This document shows positions 1-13,143 of a stretch of 64,000 nucleotides of DNA, one piece after another. This DNA comes from Procambarus clarkii. Its lineage: Eukaryota > Arthropoda > Malacostraca > Decapoda > Cambaridae. The notes under the pieces were generated by a model. It did no database searches. It was not told where the DNA came from and saw nothing but the letters and a program-made list of their open reading frames with translations. Position numbers and translations under genes: made by a program. The stretch's first letter is position 1. Each line of letters begins with the position of its first letter. The stretch spans positions 32,753,303-32,817,302 of the forward strand of contig NC_091158.1 of assembly GCF_040958095.1 (NCBI RefSeq), given 5' to 3'.

Positions 1-477
1 CCCAAGATGCTGCCCTGTGGCACTCCAACAGTTATTGGTAGAATGGGAGAGATTATATTATTGATGGCTACACATTGGTGTCTATCACTAAGATAGGATT
101 GGATATAGTCCAGTGCATGGCCTCGGATTCCATAATGATGGAGTTTACTTAAGAGGTAATCGTGATTAACAGTATCAAAGGCCTTTCTCAGGTCAATGAA
201 GAGTCCAATTGGAAACTCATTTTTGTCAAGGGCTGAGTAAATTATATCAAGGAGACTAATAATTGCATCGTTGGTACTCTTTTGAGAGCGGAATCCAAAC
301 TGACAGGGGCTAAGAATGTCGAATTTTACGAGATAGGAGTAGAGCTGTTTGTAGATAATTTTTTCAAATATTTTTGATAGTATGGGTAGGTTCGATATTG
401 GTCTATAGTTGTTTATGTCTGACGGATTACCTCCTTTATGAACTGGCGTTACTCTTGCTTTTTTAAGGATATCAGGG
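1..477 (-). CDS. LINE reverse transcriptase, partial (cut by window edge)
   Basis: Reading the minus strand from about 477 down to 1 gives one uninterrupted frame of about 159 residues. There is no methionine, so simple ORF finding misses it. It contains the fingers and palm of a non-LTR reverse transcriptase: NNYRPISNLPILSKIFEKII, then QFGFRSQKSTNDAI, then FIDLRKAFDTVNHDYLL (motif A with catalytic Asp), then GVPQGSILG at the window edge. The FADD motif would lie beyond position 1. The protein would copy LINE RNA at the target site. Family assignment within the CR1/Jockey/Rex group is inferred from the NYRPIS and DLRKAFD styles only. The frame ends at about 478 in low-complexity sequence, which suggests 5' truncation. 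It is distinct in sequence from the LINE at 19.4-24.2 kb. Confidence 0.88.
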
Positions 478-590
478 AAGGTATGATACTACTAATACTA
501 TATCAGAATACTAATATACTCAGACTAATGAATACTCAGACTAATACTGAATACTAATATAATCAGAAACATACTAATAATGTATATGTA
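478..590. repeat. TACTAA-type low-complexity tract
   Basis: Irregular reiterations of TACTAATA, ACTCAGACTAAT and similar words abut the truncated end of the LINE fragment. This may be the degenerate target or a filler at the truncation point. Confidence 0.6.
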
Positions 591-1575
591 TATCTACCGG
601 TCTATCTAGCCAAATCATCAAGGGATATTGGGAGGGAAATAATGATCTACCTTAATCACTCCTGTCCAAGAGGCATGTCCTCCAATGGTGTGAGATTCCA
701 CGGTTCCCAGGTCGCTCCTCGGCGATCCAGTAGCGTGTTGCTGGTGCTCAGGTGTTGTGGAAAAAATGCGTCATCTCCGTACCACTCCCTAGAGTTCTGA
801 TTTTCCCAAACTGGTCCAACCAGTGGTCACTGAGCAGAGTCACTGTACACACACGCTCCTTCAACAAGACATTCTCTCCTGGATCCGAAAACGGTGTCTT
901 CCCTCCAGCTTCTCAACAAATGTGATCCAATCACTGCAGCACTGCACGTCGTGCCAGCAAAGAGGGGAGGTGGGGGGGGGGGGGACTCACGGGCGCCAGA
1001 CTTGCTCTCCTGAGTCGCCGCTCACCTCCAGTCGCCGACTAATGTCTTAAAGTTCTTGGCGCTCCTATGCCCGCTATAACTTGGCTTCCAGTGCTCCCTG
1101 GGAGTACAGTCATGCTCTTCGACGATGGTAGACTGCGATGGCTGCCCAAATTCTTCTGAGTGACGCTCCCAAAACCTCCAATCTCTGGAGGTCAATGATG
1201 CACTCCCTCTTGCGTCGAAAGTCTGTCAAGCTCTGCAGCAACGCCTCGTTAGCGCTGGGCCAGGTCTCTTGGTTAAGTCACGGCGTGCCCTGATTAGTCA
1301 GAAACGTCACGTGACCTCGGCCAGCCAATCACCAGCCTGCTGGCGCCGTCTACATCTATGCGCCAAAATGATAGAAAGGCTGCTATCTTGTATGTATAAG
1401 GGGCACAACCCTCATACCTGCAAAACTTATAAAAGCTAATTTCTCCATAAATAAGTAATCATTTCAGTAGCCTCATACATCAAAAGACTCCCTGCATCTC
1501 AGAGAACCTGCAGGGTTAGTGGATATGACTCTTAATGCTGGCATTGGGGAGAAATAGGAGAGGGCACCGTAACAC
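591..1575. other. No recognised gene
   Basis: Mixed-composition sequence without a supported coding region. It includes a run of about 14 G near 971-984. The short open frame at 823-1050 has no recognisable domain and is not called. Confidence 0.5.
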
Positions 1576-2222
1576 TCAACACATGCAATAGGTGTAAGTT
1601 TGCATCAAGACAGAGTGAATAATGAACAGGTGACCACCTAGTTGTGTTTGCAGGGGTTGAGCTTTGGCTCTTTGGTCCTGCCTTTCAACCTTCAGTGAAT
1701 TGGTGTACAGATTCATGAGCCTTTTGGCCTCTATCATATCTTCATTTGAAACTGTGTATGGAGTCTGCATCCACCACATCACTGCCTAATACATTCCATT
1801 TGTTAACTACTCTGACATTGAAAAACATCTTTCTAACGTCCCTCTGCCTCATTTGGATACTAAGTTGCTCCACCTGTGTCCCCTTGTTCGCATACCATCT
1901 GTACTAAATAGTTGATCTTTATCTTCCATGTCAATTCCTCCGAGTATTTTATAGATGGAAATCATGTCTTCCTTAACTCTTTTGTTTTCCAGTGTCGTGA
2001 GGCTTAGTTCCTGTAGTCTCTAATGGAAGCTCATAACCCTCAGCTCGGGGACCTGCCTGGTGGCATACCTCCGAACCTTTTCTAGCTTAGTTTTGTGTTT
2101 GGCTAAATATTGACCCCACGCTGGAACCGCATACTCCAATATTCGTCTGATATATGAGGTATACAAGGTTCTAAATGATTCCTTACACACTTTCTGATGT
2201 ATTAATCTTTGTGGTACCACAT
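1576..2222 (-). pseudogene. LINE ORF2 C-terminus and 3' end, degenerate
   Basis: On the minus strand, 2222 to about 2020 encodes TLYTSYIRRILEYAVPAWG followed by KTKLEKVRRYATRQVPEL. This is the thumb and post-RT region also seen in the LINE at 19.4 kb (LYTAYVRPVLEYAAPSWSPY, KLEKVQRFATRLVPEL). It continues through degenerate equivalents of the EKRRERGDMI segment (here ENKRVKEDMI) with stops and frameshifts. The tail around 1640-1675, CAGGGGTTGAGCTTTGGCTC, recurs at 16.6 kb in another LINE 3' end. It is a dead, 5'-truncated copy. Confidence 0.8.
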
Positions 2223-4310
2223 TGTTATATTTGTCTAGTGATTGCGATTTTCACATGTGCCTCACATTTAGCCCTTTTGTTATTGTGCATGATTATTGTC
2301 TGTCCGGGTTGACAGAAATAGTTGATCTATTTTTCATGATTATTGTTCAAGTATCCTTATTGAAACTCCTGTGTGACCATATCATGCCACAAGGGTTTGA
2401 AAAGGCATGTCAGTGAGAGGCTTCCATCCATGTTAAGTTAGTTTTGTCCACGATTGGACCGAGATTGATTAGTTAGACTCACCATGCCTTTCTAATGTGA
2501 CAATAGCTTTGCTGACACAAATTAGAGTAAATCAAGACCCCAGAGCATTGTAGGAACAGGAACATCCCTTCCCGCACTCTGCTACGCATGTCATGGCAAG
2601 ACTGACACCTATGAGTCAGCAAAGGCGACCTCCCGTGTGCGATTGCCATCATCGCATGGAAAGTGACACTAATCAGGAAAGATCAAAGTTGCCCTAGAAA
2701 CTCTTCCAACATCAAGTCTTGTAAGAATGTCAACCCTGAGAAACATCCTCAATGTACTAAAACAAACATATGCACCATTTTACAATGGAAGTGTCATGGT
2801 CATAGTACCAAACAGGTACAACTAGGACACATCATCGAGTTGCCTAGACTCTCCGTAATTTGCCAACGGGAGACACTTACTAACCAACACGGTCGTAGAC
2901 TGTGTTGCTACGAGACTATCACTGAAGTAGAAGCGCCTCTTCCCTCCTGTTTCTCTCATGAGTGACGGGCAGTGTGTTGACAATAGTTATTACATGGTAC
3001 CTTTAAGACGACAACCAGATGCCGGTCTGGAACTAATTAGCTCTGTCGATTATGCTGTTGTGATAACCTCATTGTATGTGCTGTGCCTCCAGCTGAATGA
3101 TCTAGGGATTCAACGATTGATGTCTCGCCAGGTGGCGGTAAAATTTAAAGTGGACAGAGTCTGAAAACTTTACCTCACAAGTATCACAGACAGGAAATTG
3201 GAAAGTGTCATTACATAAAGGAACAGCAGTGAACACCAGTAAGCACGAGGGCAACAGTGAACACTAAGACATAACACATCGCATCAAAGGGGAATAAAAC
3301 CAAATCAAACACAAAATTATATAACACAGTAAACAAAGCAGGACCCATGAAACACACATATCGGTAAGCCACACACCCTTATCCGAAAGAAACCCAGTAT
3401 ACATAAAACACAGAACAAGCACCAAAGAAAAAACCCACATACAAACCAAGCAAACACACTAGAAAGAGTCAAGGAGAAAAACAAAGCCAGAATGGCCACA
3501 CAAGGCCGTTCCAAATACTCAACGAAGCACACACGAGACCTTGATAATGTTGTTTGTTATCAACACACCACCAACCGTCCACCTGGGACCACGAGGAGGC
3601 CACACACACGTAACCACCATAGTTCACAACGCCCCTAAACTATGTACTAAATTGCCCGAACCTTGTCTAACAGAGGACACACGAAGAGCAAAAGTGGCGT
3701 CAGATCAAGTTTGTGAGAGTGTGTTTTTAAGACATTAGTTTTTGGCCTTAGGGGCTTTATAAATCAAAATGCGATGTAAATTCGAGAGGATGGGTTGACT
3801 AGCTACTGACGAGACCGCCGAATCCTTTAGAAGCGTCAGATTGAACGAGGAACCCGTCCTCCTAATAGAGCGTCGAGTTTTGAAGTATACTTTACCTAAG
3901 GCCAAAAATCGTAATACTAGAAATTGGTAGCGGCTCTAAAAATTGACACTCTATCTCGTGTTCTATTTATCTGGTAGGTTAGGTTAAGGGCACTTTAGTA
4001 CGACAGTTTCTTGACGTTGGGAGGGACCTTAGGAGGACGGGCTGCATCGACATAGCACCGCTCCCTTGCCCCTGAACTTCCACACCAGCAAGAGTCAGAT
4101 CATTATGTATTAGAATGTGAACGTATTGATAATTATAGAAATAAGTAGTGTACCATATCAAATTATTTGGATGTGTGATAATGGTATGTTAGACAGAATA
4201 CTTGGGAGCTACAAGCACTTTGCCCCAAGAGTGTAACACTTAAATGATGTGTTTACTATTTTAATATGCAATGCAAAATGTAATTCTTGTACTATGATTT
4301 GTGGATTTGT
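2223..4310. other. No recognised gene
   Basis: Only short open frames without domain signatures are present (for example 2663-2965 and 3541-3738). A short GGTAGGTTAGGTTA run occurs near 3975. I see no supported gene. Confidence 0.45.
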
Positions 4311-4311
4311 A

Positions 4312-4440
4312 TTCACGGGATTTGTGCACCCCTTGAGGGACTTGAAGTAGAGGAGCGGAGAAATAACCTAAGCTACTCTATCCTTAAGAGCTGTATCTTA
4401 CTGTTTCAATAAACGTACTTAAACTTGACCTATCAGAGCG
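4312..4440 (+). repeat. Possible retroelement 3' tail
   Basis: The segment ends in TTTCAATAAACGTACTTAAA, an AATAAA-bearing end with an ACTT-rich tail that resembles retroelement 3' ends. There is no coding support, so this is a weak call. Confidence 0.3.
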
Positions 4441-4699
4441 AAGAGGCGTGTCGCTACGCTCACAGAGGCCATCATGTTGAATCATGTTCAAACCTTCTAG
4501 TAAGCTAAGGCCATTGAATCAATGCACTTGTTTCAGTAATTAGTCAACTAAGCCTAATATATTTCCTTATTAACTATAATTATTGATTACAATTACCATT
4601 AAATGACCCCCACCCCCAAGATATGTGTACAGGGTAACACCCAGCAGTTGATAAGAATAAATAATACAGTCCACTTTCTTTAATTCAATACAATTTTAA

Positions 4700-5080
4700 T
4701 TAATATAATCAGTTAAATAAATAAAATTACCTGCGGTGAAATTCCCCACAACGCAGTCATAGTATGAACTTATATCATTTATTAATAATTCACTATGACG
4801 GGGGACAGGCAGCCAGAGTGTGTTTATACATGTTAGTCTTATATTGAGGTGCCCCACCCCACCCCTACCCCAAGGCCAAACACAGACTCTCCCCAGGATG
4901 CAACCCCACAACAAGCTGACTATCTCCTGGGTACCTGCTTACTGCTAGGTGAACAGGCACATTAGAATATAGAAAATGCGGCCAACTATTTCTGTCTCGG
5001 CCAGGATTCGAACCCGGAATTCTCGATTGGGAGTTGAGGATGAACCGGCCTGTATCACCAGGAACCCAAATATACATATT
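4700..5080 (-). mobile_element. tRNA-derived SINE
   Basis: On the minus strand a tRNA-like head carries a Pol III B box, GGGTTCGAATCC (complement of about 5004-5016). It is followed by a SINE body containing CACCTAGCAGTAAGCAGGTA, which parallels the CCTAGCAGTAAATAGGTACC core in the SINEs at 15.8 and 28.6 kb. It is expected to be transcribed by RNA polymerase III and mobilised by LINE proteins. The 3' end is only approximate. Confidence 0.7.
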
Positions 5081-5304
5081 ATCAGTGGATAATTTCGACA
5101 AACGAAATTAAGGGTTATAAAAACTGCAAATACAGGGTAGATGCGAGTATTATTTTGTGCTTTACCGTGTGAAGTATATAATGAATTCATCAGGAAAGAA
5201 AATTTTTTATTTGTATATTACACAATCAATTATAACCGAGAAGGGTAAATAAAATTGTATATATCATTGCATAGTATATTTTAGGAAAAGATTTCGTTTT
5301 TGCT

Positions 5305-5671
5305 TTATTGCCTCCCTTAGTGTTTCTCAATTATTGTCTCCCTTAGTGTTTCTCAATTATTGCCTCCCTTAGTGTTTCTCAATTATTGTCTCCCTTAGTG
5401 TTTCTCAATTATTGTCTCCCTTAGCGTTTCTCAATTATTGTCTCCCTTAGTGTTTCTCAATTATTGTCTCCCTTAGCGTTTCTCAATTATTGTCTCCCTT
5501 AGTGTTTCTCAATTATTGTCTCCCTTAGTGTTTCTCAATTATTGTCTCCCTTAGTGTTTCTCAATTATTGCCTCCCTTAGTGTTTCTCAATTATTGTCTC
5601 CCTTAGCGTTTCTCAATTATTGTCTCCCTTAGCGTTTCTCAATTATTGTCTCCCTTAGCGTTTCTCAATTT
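5305..5671. repeat. 26-bp minisatellite
   Basis: About 14 head-to-tail copies of a 26-bp unit (CTCCCTTAGTGTTTCTCAAT plus TATTGT). The main variation is GTG/GCG in the middle of the unit. It lies just left of the first 58-bp array. Confidence 0.95.
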
Positions 5672-5711
5672 ACATTGATGCCTTTCCTGCCCTTAGGTCA
5701 GATGATGCTGG

Positions 5712-7676
5712 GGAGGTGTTACTGAGGCGAGGAGCAGCAGTGGCCAAGGTGCTCCCCCAGCAGGGTGAGGAAGGTGTTACTGAGGCGAGGAGCAGCAGTG
5801 GGCGAGGTTCTCCCCCAGCAGGGTGAGGAAGGTGTTACTGAGGCGAGGAGCAGCAGTGGGCGAGGTTCTCCCCCAGCAGGGTGAGGAAGGTGTTACTGAG
5901 GCGAGGAGCAGCAGTGGGCGAGGTTCTCCCCCAGCAGGGTGAGGAAGGTGTTACTGAGGCGAGGAGCAGCAGTGGCCAAGGTGCTCCCCCAGCAGGGTGA
6001 GGAAGGTGTTACTGAGGCGAGGAGCAGCAGTGGGCGAGGTTCTCCCCCAGCAGGGTGAGGAAGGTGTTACTGAGGCGAGGAGCAGCAGTGGGCGAGGTTC
6101 TCCCCCAGCAGGGTGAGGAAGGTGTTACTGAGGCGAGGAGCAGCAGTGGGCGAGGTTCTCCCCCAGGAGGGTGAGGAAGGTGTTACTGAGGCGAGGAGCA
6201 GCAGTGGGCGAGGTTCTCCCCCAGCAGGGTGAGGAAGGTGTTACTGAGGCGAGGAGCAGCAGTGGGCGAGGTTCTCCCCCAGCAGGGTGAGGAAGGTGTT
6301 ACTGAGGCGAGGAGCAGCAGTGGGCGAGGTTCTCCCCCAGCAGGGTGAGGAAGGTGTTACTGAGGCGAGGAGCAGCAGTGGCCAAGGTTCTCCCCCAGCA
6401 GGGTGAGGAAGGTGTTACTGAGGCGAGGAGCAGCAGTGGGCGAGGTTCTCCCCCAGCAGGGTGAGGAAGGTGTTACTGAGGCGAGGAGCAGCAGTGGGCG
6501 AGGTTCTCCCCCAGCAGGGTGAGGAAGGTGTTACTGAGGCGAGGAGCAGCAGTGGGCGAGGTTCTCCCCCAGCAGGGTGAGGAAGGTGTTACTGAGGCGA
6601 GGAGCAGCAGTGGGCTAGGTTCTCCCCCAGCAGGGTGAGGAAGGTGTTACTGAGGCGAGGAGCAGCAGTGGGCGAAGTTCTCCCCCAGCAGGGTGAGGAA
6701 GGTGTTACTGAGGCGAGGAGCAGCAGTGGGCGAGGTTCTCCCCCAGGAGGGTGAGGAAGGTGTTACTGAGGCGAGGAGCAGCAGTGGGCGAGGTTCTCCC
6801 CCAGCAGGGTGAGGAAGGTGTTACTGAGGCGAGGAGCAGCAGTGGCCAAGGTTCTCCCCCAGCAGGGTGAGGAAGGTGTTACTGAGGCGAGGAGCAGCAG
6901 TGGGCGAGGTTCTCCCCCAGCAGGGTGAGGAAGGTGTTACTGAGGCGAGGAGCAGCAGTGGGCGAGGTTCTCCCCCAGAAGGGTGAGGAAGGTGTTACTG
7001 AGGCGAGGAGCAGCAGTGGGCGAGGTTCTCCTCCAGCAGGGTGAGGAAGGTGTTACTGAGGCGAGGAGCAGCAGTGGGCGAGGTTCTCCCCCAGCACGTT
7101 GAGGAAGGTGTTACTGAGGCGAGGAGCAGCACTATGCGAGGTTCTCCCCCAGCAGGGTGAGGAAGGTGTTACTGAGGCGAGGAGCAGCAGTGGGCGAGGT
7201 TCTCCCCCAGCAGGGTGAGGAAGGTGTTACTGAGGCGAGGAGCAGCAGTGGGCGAAGTTCTCCCCCAGCAGGGTGAGGAAGGTGTTACTGAGGCGAGGAG
7301 CAGCAGTGGGCGAGGTTCTCCCCACGCAGGGTGAGGAAGGTGTTACTGAGGCGAGGAGCAGCACTATGCGAGGTTCTCCCCCAGCAGGGTGAGGAAGGTG
7401 TTACTGAGGCGAGGAGCAGCAGTGGGCGAGGTTCTTCCCCAGCAGGGTGAGGAAGGTGTTACTGAGGCGAGGAGCAGCAGTGGGCGAGGTTCTCCACCAG
7501 CAGGGTGAGGAAGGTGTTACTGAGGCGAGGAGCAGCAGTGGGCAAGGTTCTCCCCCAGCAGGGTGAGGAAGGTGTTACTGAGGCGAAGTGCAGCAGTGTG
7601 CGAGGTTCTCCCCCAGGAGGGTGAGGAAGGTGTTACTGAGGCGAGGAGCAGCAGTGGGCGAGGTTCTCCCCCAGCA
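5712..7676 (-). repeat. 58-bp minisatellite, array 1 (IR-exon derived)
   Basis: About 34 tandem copies of a 58-bp unit; successive starts at 5761, 5819 and 5877 fix the period. Read on the minus strand, the unit encodes FLTLLGENLAHCCSSPQ followed by TAA, which matches the C-terminus encoded by the ionotropic receptor exon at 15041-15175. The period is not a multiple of three, so the array itself is not a coding repeat. Variants (ACTATG for AGTGGG, GGAGGG for GCAGGG, CACCAG for CCCCAG) are scattered along it. Its right end shares an ordered set of variants with array 2. Confidence 0.95.
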
Positions 7677-8180
7677 AACACAAATCATCTACACAACGTT
7701 CGCCTATCTCTTCCCATAGGTGTGGGAATGATTTGCATTGAGAATGGTGCAGGAGAGCCTTTGAGAAACTTTTACTCAAAAAATCCAAACACAAAGGTTT
7801 AATTATAAATTGTTTTTCTACAATTATTTTCTTCCAAATGTAAAACAAATAGTTTTTACATGTTTAAATATAAAATTTATGGTGTTTTTTTGTAAAATTC
7901 ATTAATAAATTGTGAATGATATATATTGGCTGAGTGAAACCTTTAAAATCCATTTAGTTATAATATGAACAGAAAAAAGTAGTTGTCCAAATTTTCTAAA
8001 AATCGCTCTTTTTAACACAATTTGACTCCTTATGCATTCCACTAAACACTAATATCATGTTTAAATATATAATTTATGTATTATTCCCTAAGATAATTTA
8101 TATAAATTATAAAAGTTGCTGGAAAGTGGTGAGAAAGAATCTGAAAACGTTTTGTTGTCTTATATTGGCGTGTTCTTATT
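7677..8180. other. AT-rich spacer, nothing recognised
   Basis: Unique-looking AT-rich sequence between two satellites; no coding or RNA feature seen. Confidence 0.5.
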
Positions 8181-8183
8181 AAC

Positions 8184-9395
8184 TAGAGTGAGTAAGAGTG
8201 AGCGAGAGTGGGTAAGACTGAGTAAGAGTGACTGAAGGTGAGTGAGAGTGCCAGAGTGTGTGTAAGTGTGAGTAAGAGTGAGTATAAGTAAGAGTGACTG
8301 AGAGTGAGTAAGAGTGACAGAGTGAGAGTAAGGGTGACAGAATGAGTAAGAGTGAGAGTAAAGTGATTGAGAGTAAGGGTGAGTATGAGAGTAAGAGTGA
8401 TTGAGAGTTAGAGTGAGAGTAAGAGTGATTGAGAGTTAGTGAGAGTAAGAGTGATTGAGAGTAAGAGTGATTGAGAGTAAGAGTGATTGAGAGTAAGAGT
8501 GATTGAGAGTAAGAGTAAGAATGAGAGTAAGAGTGATTGAGAGTAAGAGTGATTGAGAGTAAGAGTGATTGAGAGTAAGAGTGATTGAGAGTAAGAGTGA
8601 TTGAGAGTAAGAGTGATTGGGAGTAAGAGTAAGAGTGAGAGTAAGAGTGATTGGGAGTAAGAGTAAGAGTGAGAGTAAGAGTAAGAATGAGAATAAGAGT
8701 GATTGAGAGTAAGAGTGATTGGGAGTAAGAGTAAGAGTAAGAATGAGAGTAGGAGTGATTGAGAGTAGGAGTGATTGGGAGTAGGAATGATTGGGAGTAA
8801 GAGTGATTGAGAGTAAGAGTAATTGAGAGTAAGAGTATGAGAGTAAGAGTGAGAGAGTGAGTATGAATGGGTAAGGGTGACTGAGAGTGAGTAAGAGTGA
8901 CAGAGTAAGAATGACAGAGTAAGAGTGACAGAGAGTAAGAGTGACAGAGAGTAAGAGTGACAGAGAGTAAGAATGACAGAGTAAGAGTGATAGAGAGTAA
9001 GAGTGACAGAGAGTAAGAGTGACAGAGAGTAAGAGTGACAGAGAGTAAGAGTGACAGAGAGTAAGAGTGACAGAGAGTAAGAGTGACAGAGAGTAAGAGT
9101 GACAGAGAGTAAGAGTGACAGAGAGTAAGAGTGACAGAGAGTAAGAGGGACAGAGAGTAAGAGGGACAGAGAGTAAGAGGGACAGAGAGTAAGAGGGACA
9201 GAGAGTAAGAGGGACAGAGAGTAAGAGGGACAGAGAGTAAGAGTGACAGAGAGTAAGAGTGACAGAGAGTAAGAGTGACAGAGAGTAAGAGTGACAGAGA
9301 GTAAGAGTGACAGAGAGTAAGAGTGACAGAGAGTAAGAGTGACAGAGAGTAAGAGTGACAGAGAAAGAGAGTGAGAGTGATTATGAGAGAGTTAA
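8184..9395. repeat. 16-bp GAGTAAGAGTGA-type minisatellite
   Basis: A purine-rich array whose regular part has the 16-bp unit GTAAGAGTGACAGAGA. The left part uses the variant GTAAGAGTGATTGAGA, and the block at about 9147-9240 has GTAAGAGGGACAGAGA. The ordered blocks of variants suggest local expansions. Confidence 0.93.
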
Positions 9396-9724
9396 GAGTG
9401 TGAGGTGTGAGAGGGTATAGCTGGCCAGGGAGGCAGGATGTGTGGTCACAGGCGAGGCCTAGGCCTCGTGATCTCTAATGTTGGTTTTTATATATATGTT
9501 GGATTTTTTGTCCTGTTTCAAATTATAATTATTTAGCAGGAATGTAATAAGATATTGCACAGTATTAATGTGACAATAATATATGCATTATTTCCTTGAT
9601 AATCAAACTTGTTGTTCAAAGATAATATACAATCTTTGAAGGAAACATTTTGAGAGCGCGAGCTGGCTACACTGGGCTGGTGGGTGAGAGAGACATATGG
9701 TTAGTTGTGCTCAGAACTTCAGTG
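9396..9724. other. Spacer between satellites
   Basis: No gene seen. It includes a short palindromic AGGCCTAGGCCT at about 9457. Confidence 0.5.
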
Positions 9725-12705
9725 GTGAAGGGCGTGTCCCAGCTGGCCGCCACCAGCCGCCACCCACCGCCACCCGCCGCCACCCACCACCAGCCGCCAC
9801 CTGCCACCACCCACCACCCACCACACACCACCCACCACCACCAGCCGCCACCACCCACCACCAGCCACCACCAGCCGCCACCTGCCACCACCCACCACCA
9901 GCCGCCACCCGCCGCCACCCGCCACCCGCCGCCACCCGCCACCCACCACCCACCACCACCAGCCGCCACACACCACCAGCCGCCACCAGCCGCCACCTGC
10001 CACCACCTACCACCAGCCGCCACCCGCCACCACCCACCACCAGCCGCCACCCGCCGCCACCCGCCACCAGCCACCGCCACCCACCACCGCCACTCACCAC
10101 CCGCCGCCACCAGCCGCCACCCGCCACCAGCCACAGCCACCCACCACCGCCACCTGCCGCCACCACCCACCACCACCAGCCGCCGCCGCCACCACCACCC
10201 ACCACCACCGCCGCCACCACCCATCACCGCCGCCGCCACCACCACCCACCACCACTGCCGCCACCACCCATCACCGCCGCCGCCGCCACCACCCACCACA
10301 GCCGCCGCCGACACCACCGCCACCACCCACCACAGCCGCCACCACCACCCACCACCACCACCACCACCCACCACCACCCACCACCGCCGCCACCCACCAC
10401 CGCCGCCACCCACCACCGCCGCCACCACCAGCCGCCATAAGCCGCCACCAGCCGCCACCGCCCGCCATCAGCCGCCATCACCACCACCACCACCACCAGC
10501 CGCCATCACCGCCACCAGCCGCCACCAGCTGCCACCACCACCAGCCGCCACCACCACCACCACCAGCCGCCATCACCGCCACCAGCTGCCACCACCACCA
10601 GCCGCCACCACCAGCCGCCACCACCGCAACCACCACCTGCCACCAGCCGCCACCACCGCCCGCTATCAGCCGTCACCGCCCGTTGCCACAGTCGCCACCG
10701 CCAGCCGCCACCACCCCCCCCCACCGCCGATCGTCACCACCCATCACAGCCGCCGCCGCCCGCCACCGCCCGCCACCACCCACCACCCGCCGCCACCACC
10801 CACCACCACCAGCCGCCGCCGCCACCCACCGCCACCCACCACCGCCGCCACCACCCACCACCACCAGCCGCCACCACCACCCACCGCCACCCACCACCGC
10901 CGCCACCACCCACCACCACCAGCCGCCACCACCACCCACCGCCGCCACCACCCACCACCACCAGCCGCCACCACCACCCACCGCCACCCACCACCAGCCG
11001 CCACCCGCCACCACCCACCACCAGCCGCCACCTGCCACCACCCACCACCAGCTGCCACCCGCCACCACCCACCACAAGCCGCCACCCGCCACCAGCCACC
11101 GCCACCCACCACCGCCACTCACCACCCGCCGCCACCACCCACCACCAGCCGCCACCCGCCACCAGCCACCGCCACCCACCACCGCCACCCGCCGCCACCA
11201 CCAGCCGCCGCCGCCACCACCACCCACCACCACCGCCGCCACCACCCATCACCGCCGCCGCCACCACCACCCACCACCACTGCCGCCACCACCCATCACC
11301 GCCGCCGCCGCCACCACCCACCACAGCCGCCGCCGACACCACCGCCACCACCCACCACAGCCGCCACCACCACCCACCACCACCACCACCACCCACCACC
11401 GCCGCCACCCACCACCGCCGCCACCCACCACCGCCGCCACCACCAGCCGCCACAAGCCGCCACCAGCCGCCACCGCCCGCCACCAGCCGCCATCACCACC
11501 ACCACCACCACCAGCCGCCATCACCGCCACCAGCCGCCACCAGCTGCCACCACCACCAGCCGCCACCACCACCACCACCAGCCGCCATCACCGCCACCAG
11601 CTGCCACCACCACCAGCCGCCACCACCAGCCGCCACCACCGCCACCACCACCTGCCGCCACCACCGCCCGCTATCAGCCGTCACCGCCCGTTGCCACAGT
11701 CGCCACCGCCAGCCGCCACCACCCCCCCCCCCACCGCCGATCGTCACCACCCATCACAGCCGCCGCCGCCCGCCACCGCCCGCCACCACGCACCACCCGC
11801 CGCCACCACCCACCACCACCACCAGCCGCCGCCGCCACCACCCACCACCACCAGCCGCCACCACCACCCACCGCCACCCACCACCGCCGCCACCACCCAC
11901 CACCACCAGCCGCCACCACCACCACCCACCGCCGCCACCACCCACCACCACCATCCGCCACCACCACCCACCGCCACCCACCACCGCCGCCACCACCCAC
12001 CACCACCAGCCGCCGCCACCACCCACCGCCACCCACCACCGCCGCCACCACCCACCACCACCAGCCGCCGCCGCCACCACCACCCACCACCACCGCCGCC
12101 GCCACCACCCACCACCACCAGCCGCCACCACCACCACTGCCGCCACCACCACCCACCACCGCCGCCACCACCCACCACCGCCAGCCGCCACCACTCATCA
12201 CAGACGCCACCACCCGCCACCACTGTCCGCCACCGCCACCACTGTCTGCCACCGCCACCACTGTCTGCCACCGCCGCCACTGTCCGCCCGCCGCCACCAC
12301 TGTCCGCCCGCCGCCACCACTGTCCGCCCGCCGCCACCACTGTCCGCCCGCCGCCGTACCACTGTCCGCCCGCCGCCACCACTGTCCGCCCGCCGCCGCC
12401 ACTATCCGCCACCGCTGCCACTGTCCGCCCGCCGCCACTATCCACCACCGCCGCCACTGTCCGCCCGCCGCCACTGTCCGCCCGCCGCCGCCACTGTCCG
12501 CCCGCCGCCGCCACTGTCCACCACCGCCGCCACGGTCCGCCCGCCACCACTATCCGCCACAGCCGCCACTATCCGCCACCGCCGCCACTGTCCGCCCGCC
12601 GCCACTATCCGCCACCGCCGCCACTGTCCGCCCGCCGCCACTATCCGCCACCGCCGCCACTGTCCGCCACAGCCGCCACTCTCTGCCGTACAGCCTCCCC
12701 TCTCT
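9725..12705. repeat. Imperfect CCN (CCACCG-type) repeat block of 3 kb
   Basis: Nearly 3 kb built from CCA, CCG and CAC-type triplets. Because TAA, TAG and TGA can hardly arise in such sequence, long open frames appear on both strands (up to about 1000 codons of Pro/His/Thr or Gly/Trp/Val). These are composition artefacts. A higher-order duplication is visible: the rare landmark CGCTATCAGCCGTCACCGCC occurs at 10661 and again at 11669, an offset of 1008 bp, with similar flanks. From about 12225 the pattern changes to CCACTGTCCGCCCGCCG units. Confidence 0.95.
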
Positions 12706-13143
12706 CCGTTAGTAAATAATTATAATTGTTAGTAAATAATAAAAGAAATATAAATTATTAGATTTTTTTTACCCTTAAATTGGTTTTAATATTTATATTG
12801 AAAATAATAATATAATATAAAATATAATAAAAATAATATAATATAAAATATAATTTAATTTCAAGAAATTTAACTTTAAACACAAAGATGAGAAAAGGGT
12901 TCAGATTATTGGCTCAAACCTTTCATAAGAGATTCATATTGGTATATGAATGGATTATGAATGACTCATGTTAGGAGTGTAAAGTTGCCACAACATCTCA
13001 AATTAGTGTTAGATACATATGTCTTGGTTATAAGTTTTGGAAACCTATTTAAGTCCACACACAATATCGTATCTGATACGATAAAACAAACGTTTCCAAT
13101 ACTTTCAAATACTTTCCAGATATGTTGTGGCAACCTAAAATTG
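12706..13143. other. AT-rich spacer
   Basis: AT-rich sequence with no recognisable gene. It separates the CCN block from the second 58-bp array. Confidence 0.5.

Noticed and set aside
823..1050. 75-codon ORF
   Set aside because: No recognisable domain, passes through a poly-G run, no neighbouring support.
9650..12719. Open frames of up to 1020 codons, Pro/His/Thr-rich or Gly/Trp/Val-rich, on both strands
   Set aside because: They follow from CCN triplet composition, overlap in several frames and have no domain or codon evidence.
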